Below, piece by piece: positions 57,120-64,000 of a stretch of 64,000 nt of DNA (within the stretch, counting starts at the first letter, position 1; every line of letters begins with the position of its first letter). The DNA comes from Sphaerisporangium rhizosphaerae (GTDB taxonomy: Bacteria > Actinomycetota > Actinomycetes > Streptosporangiales > Streptosporangiaceae): NCBI RefSeq assembly GCF_042665155.1, contig NZ_JBHTCG010000001.1, positions 310,001 to 374,000 on the forward strand, in the 5' to 3' direction. The notes below the pieces were generated by a model, which saw only the letters and a list, made by a program, of their open reading frames with translations, was not told where the DNA came from and searched no databases. A program made the translations under genes and the position numbers.

Positions 57120-58088
57120 TCAGCGGCCGGTGCGGCTGGCGACGATGAGCTGCACCGTTCGCTCCAGCGCGTAGGCGGGGTCGGTGCCGCCGCCTTTCAC
57201 CTGTTCGTCCGCGGTGGCGACGGCCTGTACGGCGCGGGCGAGCCCCTCCGGGCCCCACCCGTTGAGCTGGCGCTTCACGCGGTCGATCTTCCAGGGGGGC
57301 ATGCCGAGATGGCTCGCCAGCTGCCCGCCGCGCAGGTTGCGCGGAGCGCCGCCCACCTTGGCCAGCGACCGCACCCCGCCGGCCAGCGCGCTGACGATCA
57401 GCACGGGGGCCACTCCGGTGGCGAGCGCCCACCGAAGCTGTTCCAACGCCTCGCCCAGCCGCCCCTCGACCGCCTTGTCGGCGACCGTGAAACCGCTGAC
57501 CTCGGCCCGCCCCCGGTGGTACCGCGCGACGGCCGCCTCGTCGATCGCCTTGCCGGGGGTGTCGAACGCGAGCTGCCCGCAGGCCGCGGCGAGCTCGCGC
57601 AGGTCGTTGCCCACCGCGTCGAGCAGCGCCTGGGCGGCGTCGGCGCTGATGGTGCGTCCGGCGTTCCTGATCTCGTTCTTGACGAAGTCGAGCCGCTCGC
57701 CGGGCTTGGTGATCTTGGTGACCGTGACGACGGCCGCACCGGCCTTCTTGACCCCTTCGACCAGGGCCTTCCCCTTCACCCCGCCTGGATGCACCAGGAC
57801 GACCACGGCGTCCTCGGACGGGTTCTTGGCGTAGGTGACGATCTCGGCGATGACGTCCTTGCCCAGATCCTGCGCGGATCGGAACACGACGACGGCCCGG
57901 TCGCCGAACAGGGACGGGGAGGTGAGCCTGGTCAGCTCCCCCGGCTCGACCTTGCCGCCGAACAGGTCGTGGACCTTGGTCTCGGGGTCGTCCGCCCGCG
58001 CGGCCGCGACGACCGACGCCACGGCCCGGTCGGCGAGCAGCTCCTCGTCTCCGACGACGAGGGTCACGAGTGCTGGTTGCGTCGCCAT
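57120..58088 (-). CDS. holA: HolA, DNA polymerase III delta subunit
   Basis: 322 residues from ATG at 58088. The N-terminal GDEELLADRAVASVV and the following AAA-like core without a P-loop, with VVVLVHPGG and LREL motifs, fit delta; the C-terminal helical domain ends near YALERTVQLIVA. Delta opens the beta clamp in the clamp loader. Normally it follows comEC directly; here 1.8 kb with plus-strand genes lies between them. Confidence 0.92.
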   Translation of the reverse strand: MATQPALVTLVVGDEELLADRAVASVVAAARADDPETKVHDLFGGKVEPGELTRLTSPSLFGDRAVVVFRSAQDLGKDVIAEIVTYAKNPSEDAVVVLVHPGGVKGKALVEGVKKAGAAVVTVTKITKPGERLDFVKNEIRNAGRTISADAAQALLDAVGNDLRELAAACGQLAFDTPGKAIDEAAVARYHRGRAEVSGFTVADKAVEGRLGEALEQLRWALATGVAPVLIVSALAGGVRSLAKVGGAPRNLRGGQLASHLGMPPWKIDRVKRQLNGWGPEGLARAVQAVATADEQVKGGGTDPAYALERTVQLIVASRTGR

Positions 58089-58253
58089 GCGAGCAGCATC
58101 CCACGCCCGCGAGCCCCAGCGGCAACCGACCGGAGTCCACCCGGCCGGACCCCGCACGAGCGACCGGACCAAGACCTTCCGGCCGATGACGGCGGCCTGG
58201 AAACCTGCCCGTCCAAGTGTCTGCGAACGGCGGAAAAGAAGGATCAGACGGGA

Positions 58254-58427
58254 ATGTCCGCCGCGCCGATCGGAGCGGCCGGCACAGAATCGGCGTGCGT
58301 CATCGAGTTCAGCTTCAGGCTGCACTGCCCCGCCGGGTCAACTAGTGACTTCAGCGATCACGCAGGAAATCATGTGAAAGAGACGACCAGGAAAGGCGAA
58401 CCTTGGAGGGCGGTCCGTGAACGGTGA
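58254..58427 (+). CDS. Possible small peptide gene before a membrane protein
   Basis: 57 codons from ATG at 58254, with AGAAGGA about ten bases upstream. The product has two Cys (TESACVIEFSFRLHCPAG) and a polar, basic C-terminus. Its end overlaps the start of the next gene by 11 bases, consistent with coupling to that membrane protein. There is no family match I can name. It could be a peptide cargo or leader of the downstream protein, or a chance ORF in G+C-rich DNA. Confidence 0.35.
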   Translation: MSAAPIGAAGTESACVIEFSFRLHCPAGSTSDFSDHAGNHVKETTRKGEPWRAVRER

Positions 58428-59148
58428 GAGTACGTACACCGGCTTAGGCGAGACGATCGGCACCGCGCTCCGGCGCTCCGCCGGAACACGGCCCCGACGG
58501 TGGTTGCTCGCGATCACCCTGGTCGTGGGCCTGCTGGCCGCCGTGGGGCTGAGCATGACACTGCCTCCCGCGGATCGGACGTTCGCCACGATCATCGAGC
58601 CGGTGCAGAGCCTGATGTCGGTCACGGTGCCGTTCCTCGGCGTGCTGCTGGCCGGCGACCTGTGGAAGGCGCCTGGTACGGCCCGCCCCCTGCCGTCCTT
58701 GCTGGCGGCGACACTGCTGGCCGCCGCCGTCGGTGTGTTCGGCCTGGTGGTCTGCGCCCTGGCGCTCGCGGTCGCTTCGTCCGGTTCTGCCGCGGATCCG
58801 TGGCTCAACGCCGGCACCGTCACCGCGGGGAGCGTTCTGGTGCAGATCGTCGGCCAGCTGGTGGGCACCGGGCTGGGCCTGCTGGTGCGCTCGCCCGTGA
58901 TCGCTTGCCTCGCCACCCTCGCACCGATGGGCCTGTGGTGGGTGCTGGGCGCCGTCGACTTCCTCCGCCCCGCCCAGGCGTTCACCCCGTACGCCACCCT
59001 TCGCAACCTGCTCTCCGGCCACATGAACCCGCTGACATGGACGCAGTGGGTCGCGGTCCTGCTGATCTGGGGCGTGGGCCTGAACGTCCTCGGCGCGGCC
59101 CGGCTGAGGCGGAGTCAGCAGCCGACACCGCGCGCGGAATACGCCTGA
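58417..59148 (+). CDS. Six-helix membrane protein (ABC-2-permease-like)
   Basis: 243 residues from GTG at 58417 behind GGAGGGCGGTCC. About six hydrophobic helices (first about 28-48, last about 215-233), short loops and no enzyme motif. Features such as LLAGDLWKAPGTARPLPSLLAA and the helix spacing resemble ABC-2 permeases, but no ATPase gene lies next to it. It lies on the plus strand between holA and comEC, which are usually adjacent, so it is a later insertion. The stop codon is part of the first unit of a 70-bp tandem repeat. Confidence 0.7.
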   Translation: MNGESTYTGLGETIGTALRRSAGTRPRRWLLAITLVVGLLAAVGLSMTLPPADRTFATIIEPVQSLMSVTVPFLGVLLAGDLWKAPGTARPLPSLLAATLLAAAVGVFGLVVCALALAVASSGSAADPWLNAGTVTAGSVLVQIVGQLVGTGLGLLVRSPVIACLATLAPMGLWWVLGAVDFLRPAQAFTPYATLRNLLSGHMNPLTWTQWVAVLLIWGVGLNVLGAARLRRSQQPTPRAEYA

Positions 59149-59412
59149 GCCCGGCGTAACGCCCCCCTCGAACTGATGCGAGCCGACACCACCGGTCCCA
59201 CGACGCGAAATGCGCCTGACCCCGCGTAACACCTTGCTCGAACTGACACGAGCCGACGCCACCGGTCCCACGACGCGGAATACGCCGCGGCCCGCGTAAC
59301 GCCCTGCTCGAGCTGACGCGAGCCGGCGCCGGCGCCCACGATGTGGAATACGCCTAAGGCCGCGTAACGCCCTGCTCGATCGGCGTGAACCGGCGCCACC
59401 GGTCCCACGATA
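59137..59412. repeat. About 70-bp tandem repeat, four imperfect units
   Basis: Units begin at 59137, 59207, 59277 and 59345. Each opens with GGAATACGCC or GAAATGCGCC and contains GCGTAAC-x-CC, CTCGA-CTGA and CACCGGTCCCACGA. Unit 1 starts inside the membrane protein gene (EYA-stop), so its terminal codons have been copied into the array. The last units diverge. I see no gene in 59149-59612 and no stable hairpin. Confidence 0.85.
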
Positions 59413-59612
59413 GGGAGAAGGATCGCCGGAGGGGTGGGCCACCACGCACGAGCAAGACGTCCAACCGGCGATTTCCCATGTTCCGGCAAAGCCTGGATCC
59501 CACGACTCACGGCTGTACCACCGGTAACGCTGCAAGTCATCAGCAATCCAACTGCAGGTAGTGTCGGGCAAGTTGGTAGCAACGGACAACGGAAGAGGAG
59601 GTGAATTCCACC

Positions 59613-59762
59613 ATGAACAAGCGCCGTCACAGCTGTCCTCGCTGCGGAGCGATGCTCGACGAGGGTCCCATCCTGTACCGCTGCGCTCCCTGCCGTCGTT
59701 CGGTGTATGCCGCCGACCTCGACACCGAGTTCCACACCGAACACACCACCGCACTCCGCTGA
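59613..59762 (+). CDS. Small zinc-ribbon protein
   Basis: 49 residues from ATG at 59613, with GAGGAGG about 12 bases upstream. CPRC at 8-11 and CAPC at 24-27 form a four-Cys zinc ribbon of 16 residues between the pairs, with a His/Thr/Glu tail (DLDTEFHTEHTT). It is too short to be an enzyme; it could bind nucleic acid or protein. It stands alone between the 70-bp repeat and the comEC remnant. Small zinc-ribbon proteins like this are common in actinomycetes but uncharacterised. Confidence 0.65.
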   Translation: MNKRRHSCPRCGAMLDEGPILYRCAPCRRSVYAADLDTEFHTEHTTALR

Positions 59763-59927
59763 CCGCCATTCCAGCAGCGGTCGTCGAAGACGCCCGATGA
59801 CCACCCAGGCTCCGCTCGCCGACACCGCGCCCGGCCGCGAAGAAGCCTGGCGCGCCACCTTCAGATGGCCGCGGACAAACGGCCGCGGATGACGATCGGG
59901 TCTGAACGACAGCGAAAGACGATCGTC

Positions 59928-60152
59928 TCAACGGCCGTGGGTGACGATCGCCAGGTGTCCGGCGTCGGAGATCACCGCCACGTCGCCGTGCTGGTCGGTG
60001 CGGTAGACGCGCATGCCGAGGTCGTGCAGGCGGCGCATCGTCACCGGCGCGGGGTGTCCGTAGTCGTTGTCCGCGCCGACGCTGATCAACGCCGCCCGGG
60101 CGCCCGTGGCGGCGAGGAAGGCGGGATCTTGGCGTGCCGACCCGTGGTGCGG
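59928..60152 (-). pseudogene. comEC: 3' fragment of comEC interrupted by an integrative element
   Basis: On the minus strand the last 74 codons read PHHGSARQDPAFLAATGARA, then ISVGADNDYGHPAPVT and a TDQHGDVAVIS stretch, ending at TGA 59928. This is the C-terminus of the metallo-hydrolase domain of ComEC/Rec2, the DNA-uptake channel. Position next to holA is also the conserved one for comEC. The reading frame stops matching at 60153, where the integrative element begins, and the rest of comEC is not in this window. The protein must be truncated unless the element leaves or supplies a replacement end. Confidence 0.9.
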
Positions 60153-60180
60153 TAAGTTAAGTAAAACACATCATAGGTCG
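60141..60180. other. Attachment junction (attL-like) of the integrative element
   Basis: Host comEC sequence continues to CCGTGGTGCGG at 60142-60152 and then changes to A/T-richer TAAGTTAAGTAAAACACATC. The junction lies 50 bases before the integrase start, where serine integrases usually keep their attachment site. The exact crossover dinucleotide cannot be set without the other end. Curiously, the incoming bases still read V-L-L-N-L in the comEC frame before PHHG. Confidence 0.75.
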
Positions 60181-60202
60181 AGACCGGTAGGAGAGACTGC
60201 CC

Positions 60203-61678
60203 ATGGCCGATCGCATCAGGGTCGCGATCTACGTCAGGATCTCCGACGACCGAGAAGGCAGCGGCCTGGGCGTGGCCCGACAGGAAGCCGACTGTCGACG
60301 CAGGGCCGAGTCGCTCGGCTGGGACGTTGTGGCCGTGTTCGTGGACAACGACCTCAGCGCCTTCAAGAACAAGACCAGGGAAGGCTACGAGCAGCTTGTG
60401 GCCGCCATCGAGACCAGGCACATCGACGCCTTGCTCTGTTGGCACACCGACCGCCTGCACCGCAACGTACGACAGCTCCTGGACTTCCTGGACGTCGTCA
60501 AAGAGCGAGACGAGCAGCATCCCGACAGGCCGTTCATGGTGCAGACCGTGCAGGCCGGCTCGCTGGACCTGTCGTCGCCTACAGGCCGGGCCATGGCCAT
60601 CACCTATGGAGCCTGGGCCGAGCAGGAGTCAGGCCATAAGGCTAAGCGCATCAAGGGAAAGATCGCCGAGCTGGTGCAGGCGGGCAAGGTCCACAACGGT
60701 GGCCCACGTCCCTTCGGATACACCCGGATCTACTCAGGCGAAGGCCCGCGTCGGAAGATCCTTAGAGACGAGATCAACGAAGAGGAAGCGGCGATCGTCC
60801 GTGAGTGTGTAGATCGCACTCTTGCCGGCGAATCAAAGCGGTCGATCGTGGCCAGCCTCAACCAACGTGGCATCAAGACCACCACAGGTGGCTCATGGTC
60901 CATCCAAGGTCTCAGGACGATGCTGATGTCCGGTCGGATCGCCGGACTGAAGGAGCACAACGGAGTCGTCATCGGACCGGCATCTTGGCCGAAAATTATC
61001 GACCCCGAGGAGCACGAGCTGCTCCGATCGATGCTGGCCAGCAAGGGACGACAGCCCGGTCATGGGCCACGGAAGCACTACCTGACTGGCATCGTCCGCT
61101 GCTCATGCGACGAGCAGAGACCAAAGAAGATGCGGGTCGTCATCGGTCACGGCAAGCTGAAGTACGCATGTCAGCCGAAGGTCGAGGACGGGTGCGGCGG
61201 TCGCGTAATCATGATGTCCGACCTGGAAATACTGGTAGAGGACTATGTTTTCGGGCGAGCTAGGGACCCACACGCACTCAAGGAACTAGTCGCTCTTGAA
61301 GAGTCGGCGGAAAGCGAGTCCAACGCCATAATCGAGGCGATAGAAAAGGACGAGCGCCGCCTGACCATACTGCAAGATCAGCTAGTGGACGGCGACGAGG
61401 AAGATCTCTCCACCATCGTCAAATCCGTGAAGCGACTGGAAGCCCGGATTCAGGAGAACAGAGACAGGCTTGCCATCATCACCGGCGCTGTTTCACTAGT
61501 CGGCATCGATATGACCGACTTGGACAAGCGTTGGAGAGACATGCCGGTCGAGCATAAACGCAAGGTGACTGCCATGTTCATCGACATGGTCATCATCCAC
61601 CCAACGACAGTGCGCGGTCGATTCGATCATTCTAGAGTGCAGATCATGCCGAGGGGTCAAGCAGCCCTGCGGCGGTAG
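60203..61678 (+). CDS. int: Large serine recombinase (site-specific integrase)
   Basis: 491 residues from ATG at 60203 behind AGGAGAG. The catalytic domain (about 1-150) opens AIYVRISDDREGSGLGVARQ, with nucleophile Ser14, and contains CWHTDRLHRN. The recombinase domain (about 165-270) has PFGYTRIY, and a zinc-ribbon region (CSCDEQRPKKM ... YACQPKVEDGCGG) follows at about 300-335. A coiled coil (about 360-430) that controls directionality comes next. The size is standard for the phiC31-like group. It integrated the element into comEC and, with a directionality factor, would excise it. Confidence 0.96.
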   Translation: MADRIRVAIYVRISDDREGSGLGVARQEADCRRRAESLGWDVVAVFVDNDLSAFKNKTREGYEQLVAAIETRHIDALLCWHTDRLHRNVRQLLDFLDVVKERDEQHPDRPFMVQTVQAGSLDLSSPTGRAMAITYGAWAEQESGHKAKRIKGKIAELVQAGKVHNGGPRPFGYTRIYSGEGPRRKILRDEINEEEAAIVRECVDRTLAGESKRSIVASLNQRGIKTTTGGSWSIQGLRTMLMSGRIAGLKEHNGVVIGPASWPKIIDPEEHELLRSMLASKGRQPGHGPRKHYLTGIVRCSCDEQRPKKMRVVIGHGKLKYACQPKVEDGCGGRVIMMSDLEILVEDYVFGRARDPHALKELVALEESAESESNAIIEAIEKDERRLTILQDQLVDGDEEDLSTIVKSVKRLEARIQENRDRLAIITGAVSLVGIDMTDLDKRWRDMPVEHKRKVTAMFIDMVIIHPTTVRGRFDHSRVQIMPRGQAALRR

Positions 61679-61851
61679 GCTGTCCGAGCGAAGAGCCTCG
61701 CCACTTGCGTGGCCTCCTCCGGCGTAAGGGGAGGCTGGCTCGCCAAAAGGTCGTCTATCATCTTCGCCGCTTCTCGCTTGACTGCTGGAGACCAGTTCGC
61801 ACGCGCAAAGCGTTCGGGTTCAGCCCTCTTCTCTTCATCGGTCACGATCAA
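61657..61851 (-). CDS. Small helical protein of the element, unknown
   Basis: 64 residues, TTG start at 61851 (a GTG two codons in is possible). It is charged and helical with SPAVKREAAKMIDDLLASQP and EEATQVARLFARTAYRRR, resembling small phage or element proteins of unknown role. Its last 22 bases overlap the integrase 3' end in antisense. The operator cluster at 61874-61926 lies just upstream, so it is probably controlled with the integration functions. Confidence 0.55.
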   Translation of the reverse strand: MIVTDEEKRAEPERFARANWSPAVKREAAKMIDDLLASQPPLTPEEATQVARLFARTAYRRRAA

Positions 61852-61873
61852 GAGAATACGGACATTCGGGGCG

Positions 61874-61926
61874 AAAGTGTGAGTTACCCCCCTGCGTGTG
61901 AAGCATCACACTTTAAGGAGTAACTC
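61874..61926. promoter_or_regulatory. Palindromic operator cluster
   Basis: Three nested inverted repeats: AAAGTGTGA (61874) with TCACACTTT (61906); GTGTGA-AGCA-TCACAC; and GAGTTAC (61881) with GTAACTC (61920). The palindrome GGAGTAACTCC at 61917-61927 recurs at 62818. It sits just before the minus-strand start at 61851 and is a strong candidate repressor site of the element. Confidence 0.72.
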
Positions 61927-61964
61927 CCCTTGTGGAATTTACGGCACGTCGTCTGGTATGCGCG

Positions 61965-62153
61965 CTAGAAGAGCGTCATCGGGGACGCTTGCCCGACCTC
62001 GCCATCACTGCTGACCAGTGGCTCCGGCGAGGCACCCTTTGGGTCGTACCGACCTTCGAGCCAGGCTTCGGCAAGAGCGACGCCCAGGAGGTCGCTGAAC
62101 GCATCCCAGCGCTCCTGGCCGGTCATCTCTTCGGGACGCTTGTATCTCGTCAA
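61965..62153 (-). CDS. Small acidic protein of the element, unknown
   Basis: 62 residues from TTG at 62153 with GGAGGAG four bases upstream, cutting off a longer poorly composed frame. It reads TRYKRPEEMTGQERWDAFSD and then a helical VALAEAWLEGRYDP segment. It lies 41 bases behind the excisionase-like gene and is probably cotranscribed. The family is not recognised. A plus-strand ORF on the opposite strand is less likely because it lacks such a ribosome binding site. Confidence 0.5.
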   Translation of the reverse strand: MTRYKRPEEMTGQERWDAFSDLLGVALAEAWLEGRYDPKGASPEPLVSSDGEVGQASPMTLF

Positions 62154-62194
62154 ACTGCTCCTCCGCGCCTTGGACCTGGTTCCTCGCTGACGGT

Positions 62195-62701
62195 TCAGCG
62201 CCTCTTCGAACGCTCCTTGTCCAGGTAAGCCTTGATGTGCCTCAGAGGGTCGGCGCTGTTCCGGAAGGCGAAGCGCAGCACCTCGGACCTCGGCGACCGG
62301 AGGTTGTTGCCTCCGATGTCGAACAGGTCCAGGCCGTACTCGCGGGCGGAACGGTAGACCCACTGCTCGCCCTTGCCCAGGAAGTCAGCGATCTGCTTGA
62401 CATCCCACAACGGATCAACCGCTGCCACGGATGGCACTGAAGGCGCAGAAGGTGTCCCCGCGGGCGCTACGGCCCGAGATGGCTCCGGCGCAACATTCCG
62501 CGCGTACGCGCGCTCGACTATTCCCTTCAGCCGCTCCTCAACCGTCTGTGATGGTGCCGCTTCCTCGCTCTCCGGCCCACGCCCCAGGAGCCCTTCCATT
62601 GCCTTGACGGCTGCGGCCTCACGCTCTGGACGTCGGTCGGCCAACCATGCGGCCGGACTGTTGCGCGATGCCCAGTGGGGGCGACGCTTACGTGATCTCA
62701 T
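62195..62701 (-). CDS. Excisionase-like helix-turn-helix protein
   Basis: 168 residues from ATG at 62701 (GGGGA upstream; a start 14 codons further up is possible). The first 100 residues are charged and helical. The C-terminal part has DPLWDVKQIADFLGKGEQWV, then YRSAREYGLDLFDIGG and SPRSEVLRFAFRN. This is the MerR/excisionase-type winged helix-turn-helix used by small DNA-binding proteins of mobile elements. It could be the recombination directionality factor for the neighbouring integrase, or a regulator binding the GGAGTWACTCC sites. The choice between these is inference. Confidence 0.65.
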   Translation of the reverse strand: MRSRKRRPHWASRNSPAAWLADRRPEREAAAVKAMEGLLGRGPESEEAAPSQTVEERLKGIVERAYARNVAPEPSRAVAPAGTPSAPSVPSVAAVDPLWDVKQIADFLGKGEQWVYRSAREYGLDLFDIGGNNLRSPRSEVLRFAFRNSADPLRHIKAYLDKERSKRR

Positions 62702-62817
62702 GGCCGGCCATCCCCGTGATCGCCTTGATTTGGACATCCTCAACGATCTGTATCCACATCGTCACCACTAGTTGACCATGGCACAGAAGCTCATGGTGAG
62801 CCAAAGTGAAATTACAA

Positions 62818-62828
62818 GGAGTTACTCC
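62818..62828. promoter_or_regulatory. Second operator copy, GGAGTTACTCC
   Basis: The palindrome GGAGTTACTCC is the second copy of the site at 61917. Similarity extends about 35 bases to the right (TTGTGGA-ATTT and TGTCTGGTA-GC in both), so a whole promoter-operator unit was duplicated. It lies 117 bases before the excisionase-like start. The 62702-62923 gap shows no gene I would support. Confidence 0.65.
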
Positions 62829-62923
62829 CTTTGTGGAGATTTGCGCCGAATGTCTGGTAGGCATGATCCAGGCATGGCTAGAGCCCCGACCGTTCTTGCT
62901 GGCCACGGCCCAACGAGGGGAGG

Positions 62924-63997
62924 TCAGGTGCTACGCAGCCGACCCGCTGCTTTCAAGTTCAGGATGTACCCAGGCGACTGCAAGGTTGTCGGCACCATCC
63001 GCTGTTGTTTAGTCTCGTAATCGAAATTATCCGGAGGGATGGTTAGTCCGTAGTGATCATCGAGAAGCTTGAACAAAAATTCGGGCTCGCAACCAGATCC
63101 ATACTCTTCGCTCAACTGCTCTACAGTGTCGGTCACTCTCTCTACGCCGAAATTCTTCATGAGGCCGAATACGTAGTCAGTGAGCCTTTCTGCTCTGTCC
63201 TTGTTCTGCTTCGACCAGACCCAAGCACCGCCACCCAGTACGCCGTTTACCCACCATGAGACGGCTTCCCAAGCAGCGTGACGAATCACCTCAGCGGTCG
63301 GCTCGGTGTCCACCGACAGGTCGGCATCTTCACAAGAAGTTTCGGTAGATAGCTCGTAGACTTCTCCAGGAAAACCATGGATTAGGAAAAACCCGTTAAG
63401 GTGCTCGTACAGCTTGTAGTCGTTAGAGCCGAACTTATCGTGACGCTTGAATTCGAGAAGACCGAGCGCCTTCAGTTCGCTGATCAAGTTCCTGATGTGC
63501 CTATCCGAGACCTTGAGATACCCGGCGAGAGTCTCCTGGAAAACTCCGAACCATGCCCTTGGTCCGCCGATCCTCGCGAGTATCATCCACAGCCTCAGAG
63601 CCTCGGGGGACACCCCGGAGGTGATCACTGAGTACTGCACGCGAGCGAACCTTTGACTGGGCCGCATGTTCCTGCCACGGAACGTGTCACCATCAATGTG
63701 GAGGATGGTGATCTGGAAGGTGTTCCCCTGCCTGGTCTTGGTTGTTTTGATGATCCCGAGCTTCTTCAAATCGGCCAGCTCACGCTTGACACTGCTAGCG
63801 CTGGTGTGAAGTGCCTTGGCGATCGTCTCTGCCGGCATTGCGTTACAGAGGAGTTCTCCGGTCTTCGTGGTGTACTTCACGGAGAACAGGAAGGCTATGA
63901 CCTGGAGTCCTCGATCGGATATGAAGTCCGAGAAGACGTAGTGCTCTGGCACCTGGGCGAATGTGTCTTTGACGTCGCCATCTGCTATTCTTGTCAT
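62924..63997 (-). CDS. Double winged-helix protein, probable replication initiator
   Basis: 357 residues from ATG at 63997, close to the window edge, so an upstream start cannot be excluded. Two winged-helix domains are visible: AETIAKALHTSASSVKRELA followed by DLKKLGIIKTTKTRQGN (about 54-100), and QETLAGYLKVSDRHIRNLIS followed by ELKALGLLEFKRH (about 155-200). The C-terminal 150 residues are helical and acidic. This layout resembles HTH_36-type replication initiators of phages and integrated plasmids. It is the most A/T-rich gene of the window. Confidence 0.65.
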   Translation of the reverse strand: MTRIADGDVKDTFAQVPEHYVFSDFISDRGLQVIAFLFSVKYTTKTGELLCNAMPAETIAKALHTSASSVKRELADLKKLGIIKTTKTRQGNTFQITILHIDGDTFRGRNMRPSQRFARVQYSVITSGVSPEALRLWMILARIGGPRAWFGVFQETLAGYLKVSDRHIRNLISELKALGLLEFKRHDKFGSNDYKLYEHLNGFFLIHGFPGEVYELSTETSCEDADLSVDTEPTAEVIRHAAWEAVSWWVNGVLGGGAWVWSKQNKDRAERLTDYVFGLMKNFGVERVTDTVEQLSEEYGSGCEPEFLFKLLDDHYGLTIPPDNFDYETKQQRMVPTTLQSPGYILNLKAAGRLRST

Positions 63998-64000
63998 CAG

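Larger units (their letters stand above)
60153..64000. mobile_element. Integrative element, left part (continues beyond the window)
   Basis: From the comEC junction to the right edge, G+C drops and codons such as ATA, AGA, TTA and AAT appear, unlike the flanks. Contents: large serine integrase, excisionase-like protein, two small ORFs, duplicated palindromic operators and a replication-initiator-like protein. This content suits an actinomycete integrative conjugative element or a temperate phage. No structural, conjugation or cargo gene is visible before the edge, so the type cannot be fixed. Confidence 0.85.

Noticed and set aside
59797..59892. 31-codon ORF after the zinc-ribbon gene
   Set aside because: No clear ribosome binding site, no motif, and an ORF of this length is expected by chance.
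60121..60200. tRNA gene as integration target
   Set aside because: No cloverleaf can be drawn. The left flank is clearly comEC coding sequence.
61932..62228. Plus-strand ORF starting just after the operator at 61917
   Set aside because: The minus-strand 62-residue gene in the same place has GGAGGAG, better composition and suits the direction of its neighbours. The plus ORF's start lies within the duplicated operator flank.
62773..63020. Short plus-strand ORF overlapping the 3' end of the replication-like gene
   Set aside because: Unlikely composition, no ribosome binding site, and antisense to a well-formed coding end.

Overview
The window is very G+C-rich with GTG/TTG starts, ATGA/GTGA gene overlaps, a type VII (ESX) secretion locus, an AfsR/SARP regulator, a CIRCE-controlled hrcA and the order comEC-holA-rpsT-lepA-hemW-hrcA-dnaJ-rsmE-HIT-phoH-ybeY-corC. 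This points to a filamentous actinomycete; Streptosporangiales (Nonomuraea/Streptosporangium-like) is my inference, not proven here.

Region 1 (3-26598) is a type VII secretion locus. It holds the core parts eccC (9781-13767), eccD (13993-15495) and eccB (22393-23829), two classical WXG100 proteins and many WXG100-like or helical substrate candidates. Two secreted peptidoglycan hydrolases carry WXG100 heads (SLT transglycosylase and NlpC/P60). Two paralogous pairs each couple a small WXG-like protein to a CpnT-N-terminus-like protein. There are two YbaB/EbfC-like proteins and several low-complexity repeat proteins. The left edge carries a giant LysM-tailed protein with an HEVGH motif and two small paralogues. 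No mycosin (mycP) or eccE is visible.

Region 2 (26657-33607) is a compact peptide cluster. A 57-residue Cys-rich peptide gene (six Cys) is followed by a membrane-anchored thioredoxin-like protein, an ABC exporter and a type I signal peptidase, all on the minus strand and overlapping or close together, ending at a perfect 20-bp hairpin. An AfsR/SARP regulator diverges from it. I think this is the best candidate for an undescribed system.

Region 3 (33777-58088) is housekeeping: corC-like, ybeY, phoH, HIT, rsmE, dnaJ, hrcA, hemW, lepA, rpsT and holA. Plus-strand accessory blocks interrupt it: a SigE-family sigma factor with a membrane partner, three envelope or unknown genes, and a four-gene MacB/Lol-like ABC system.

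Region 4 (58254-64000) starts with a small membrane-protein block and a 70-bp tandem repeat. Next comes the last 74 codons of comEC, cut exactly where a lower-G+C integrative element begins. The element has a large serine integrase next to the attachment junction, an excisionase-like gene, two small ORFs, duplicated palindromic operators and a replication-initiator-like protein. It runs off the right edge. The element therefore appears to have integrated inside the DNA-uptake gene comEC.
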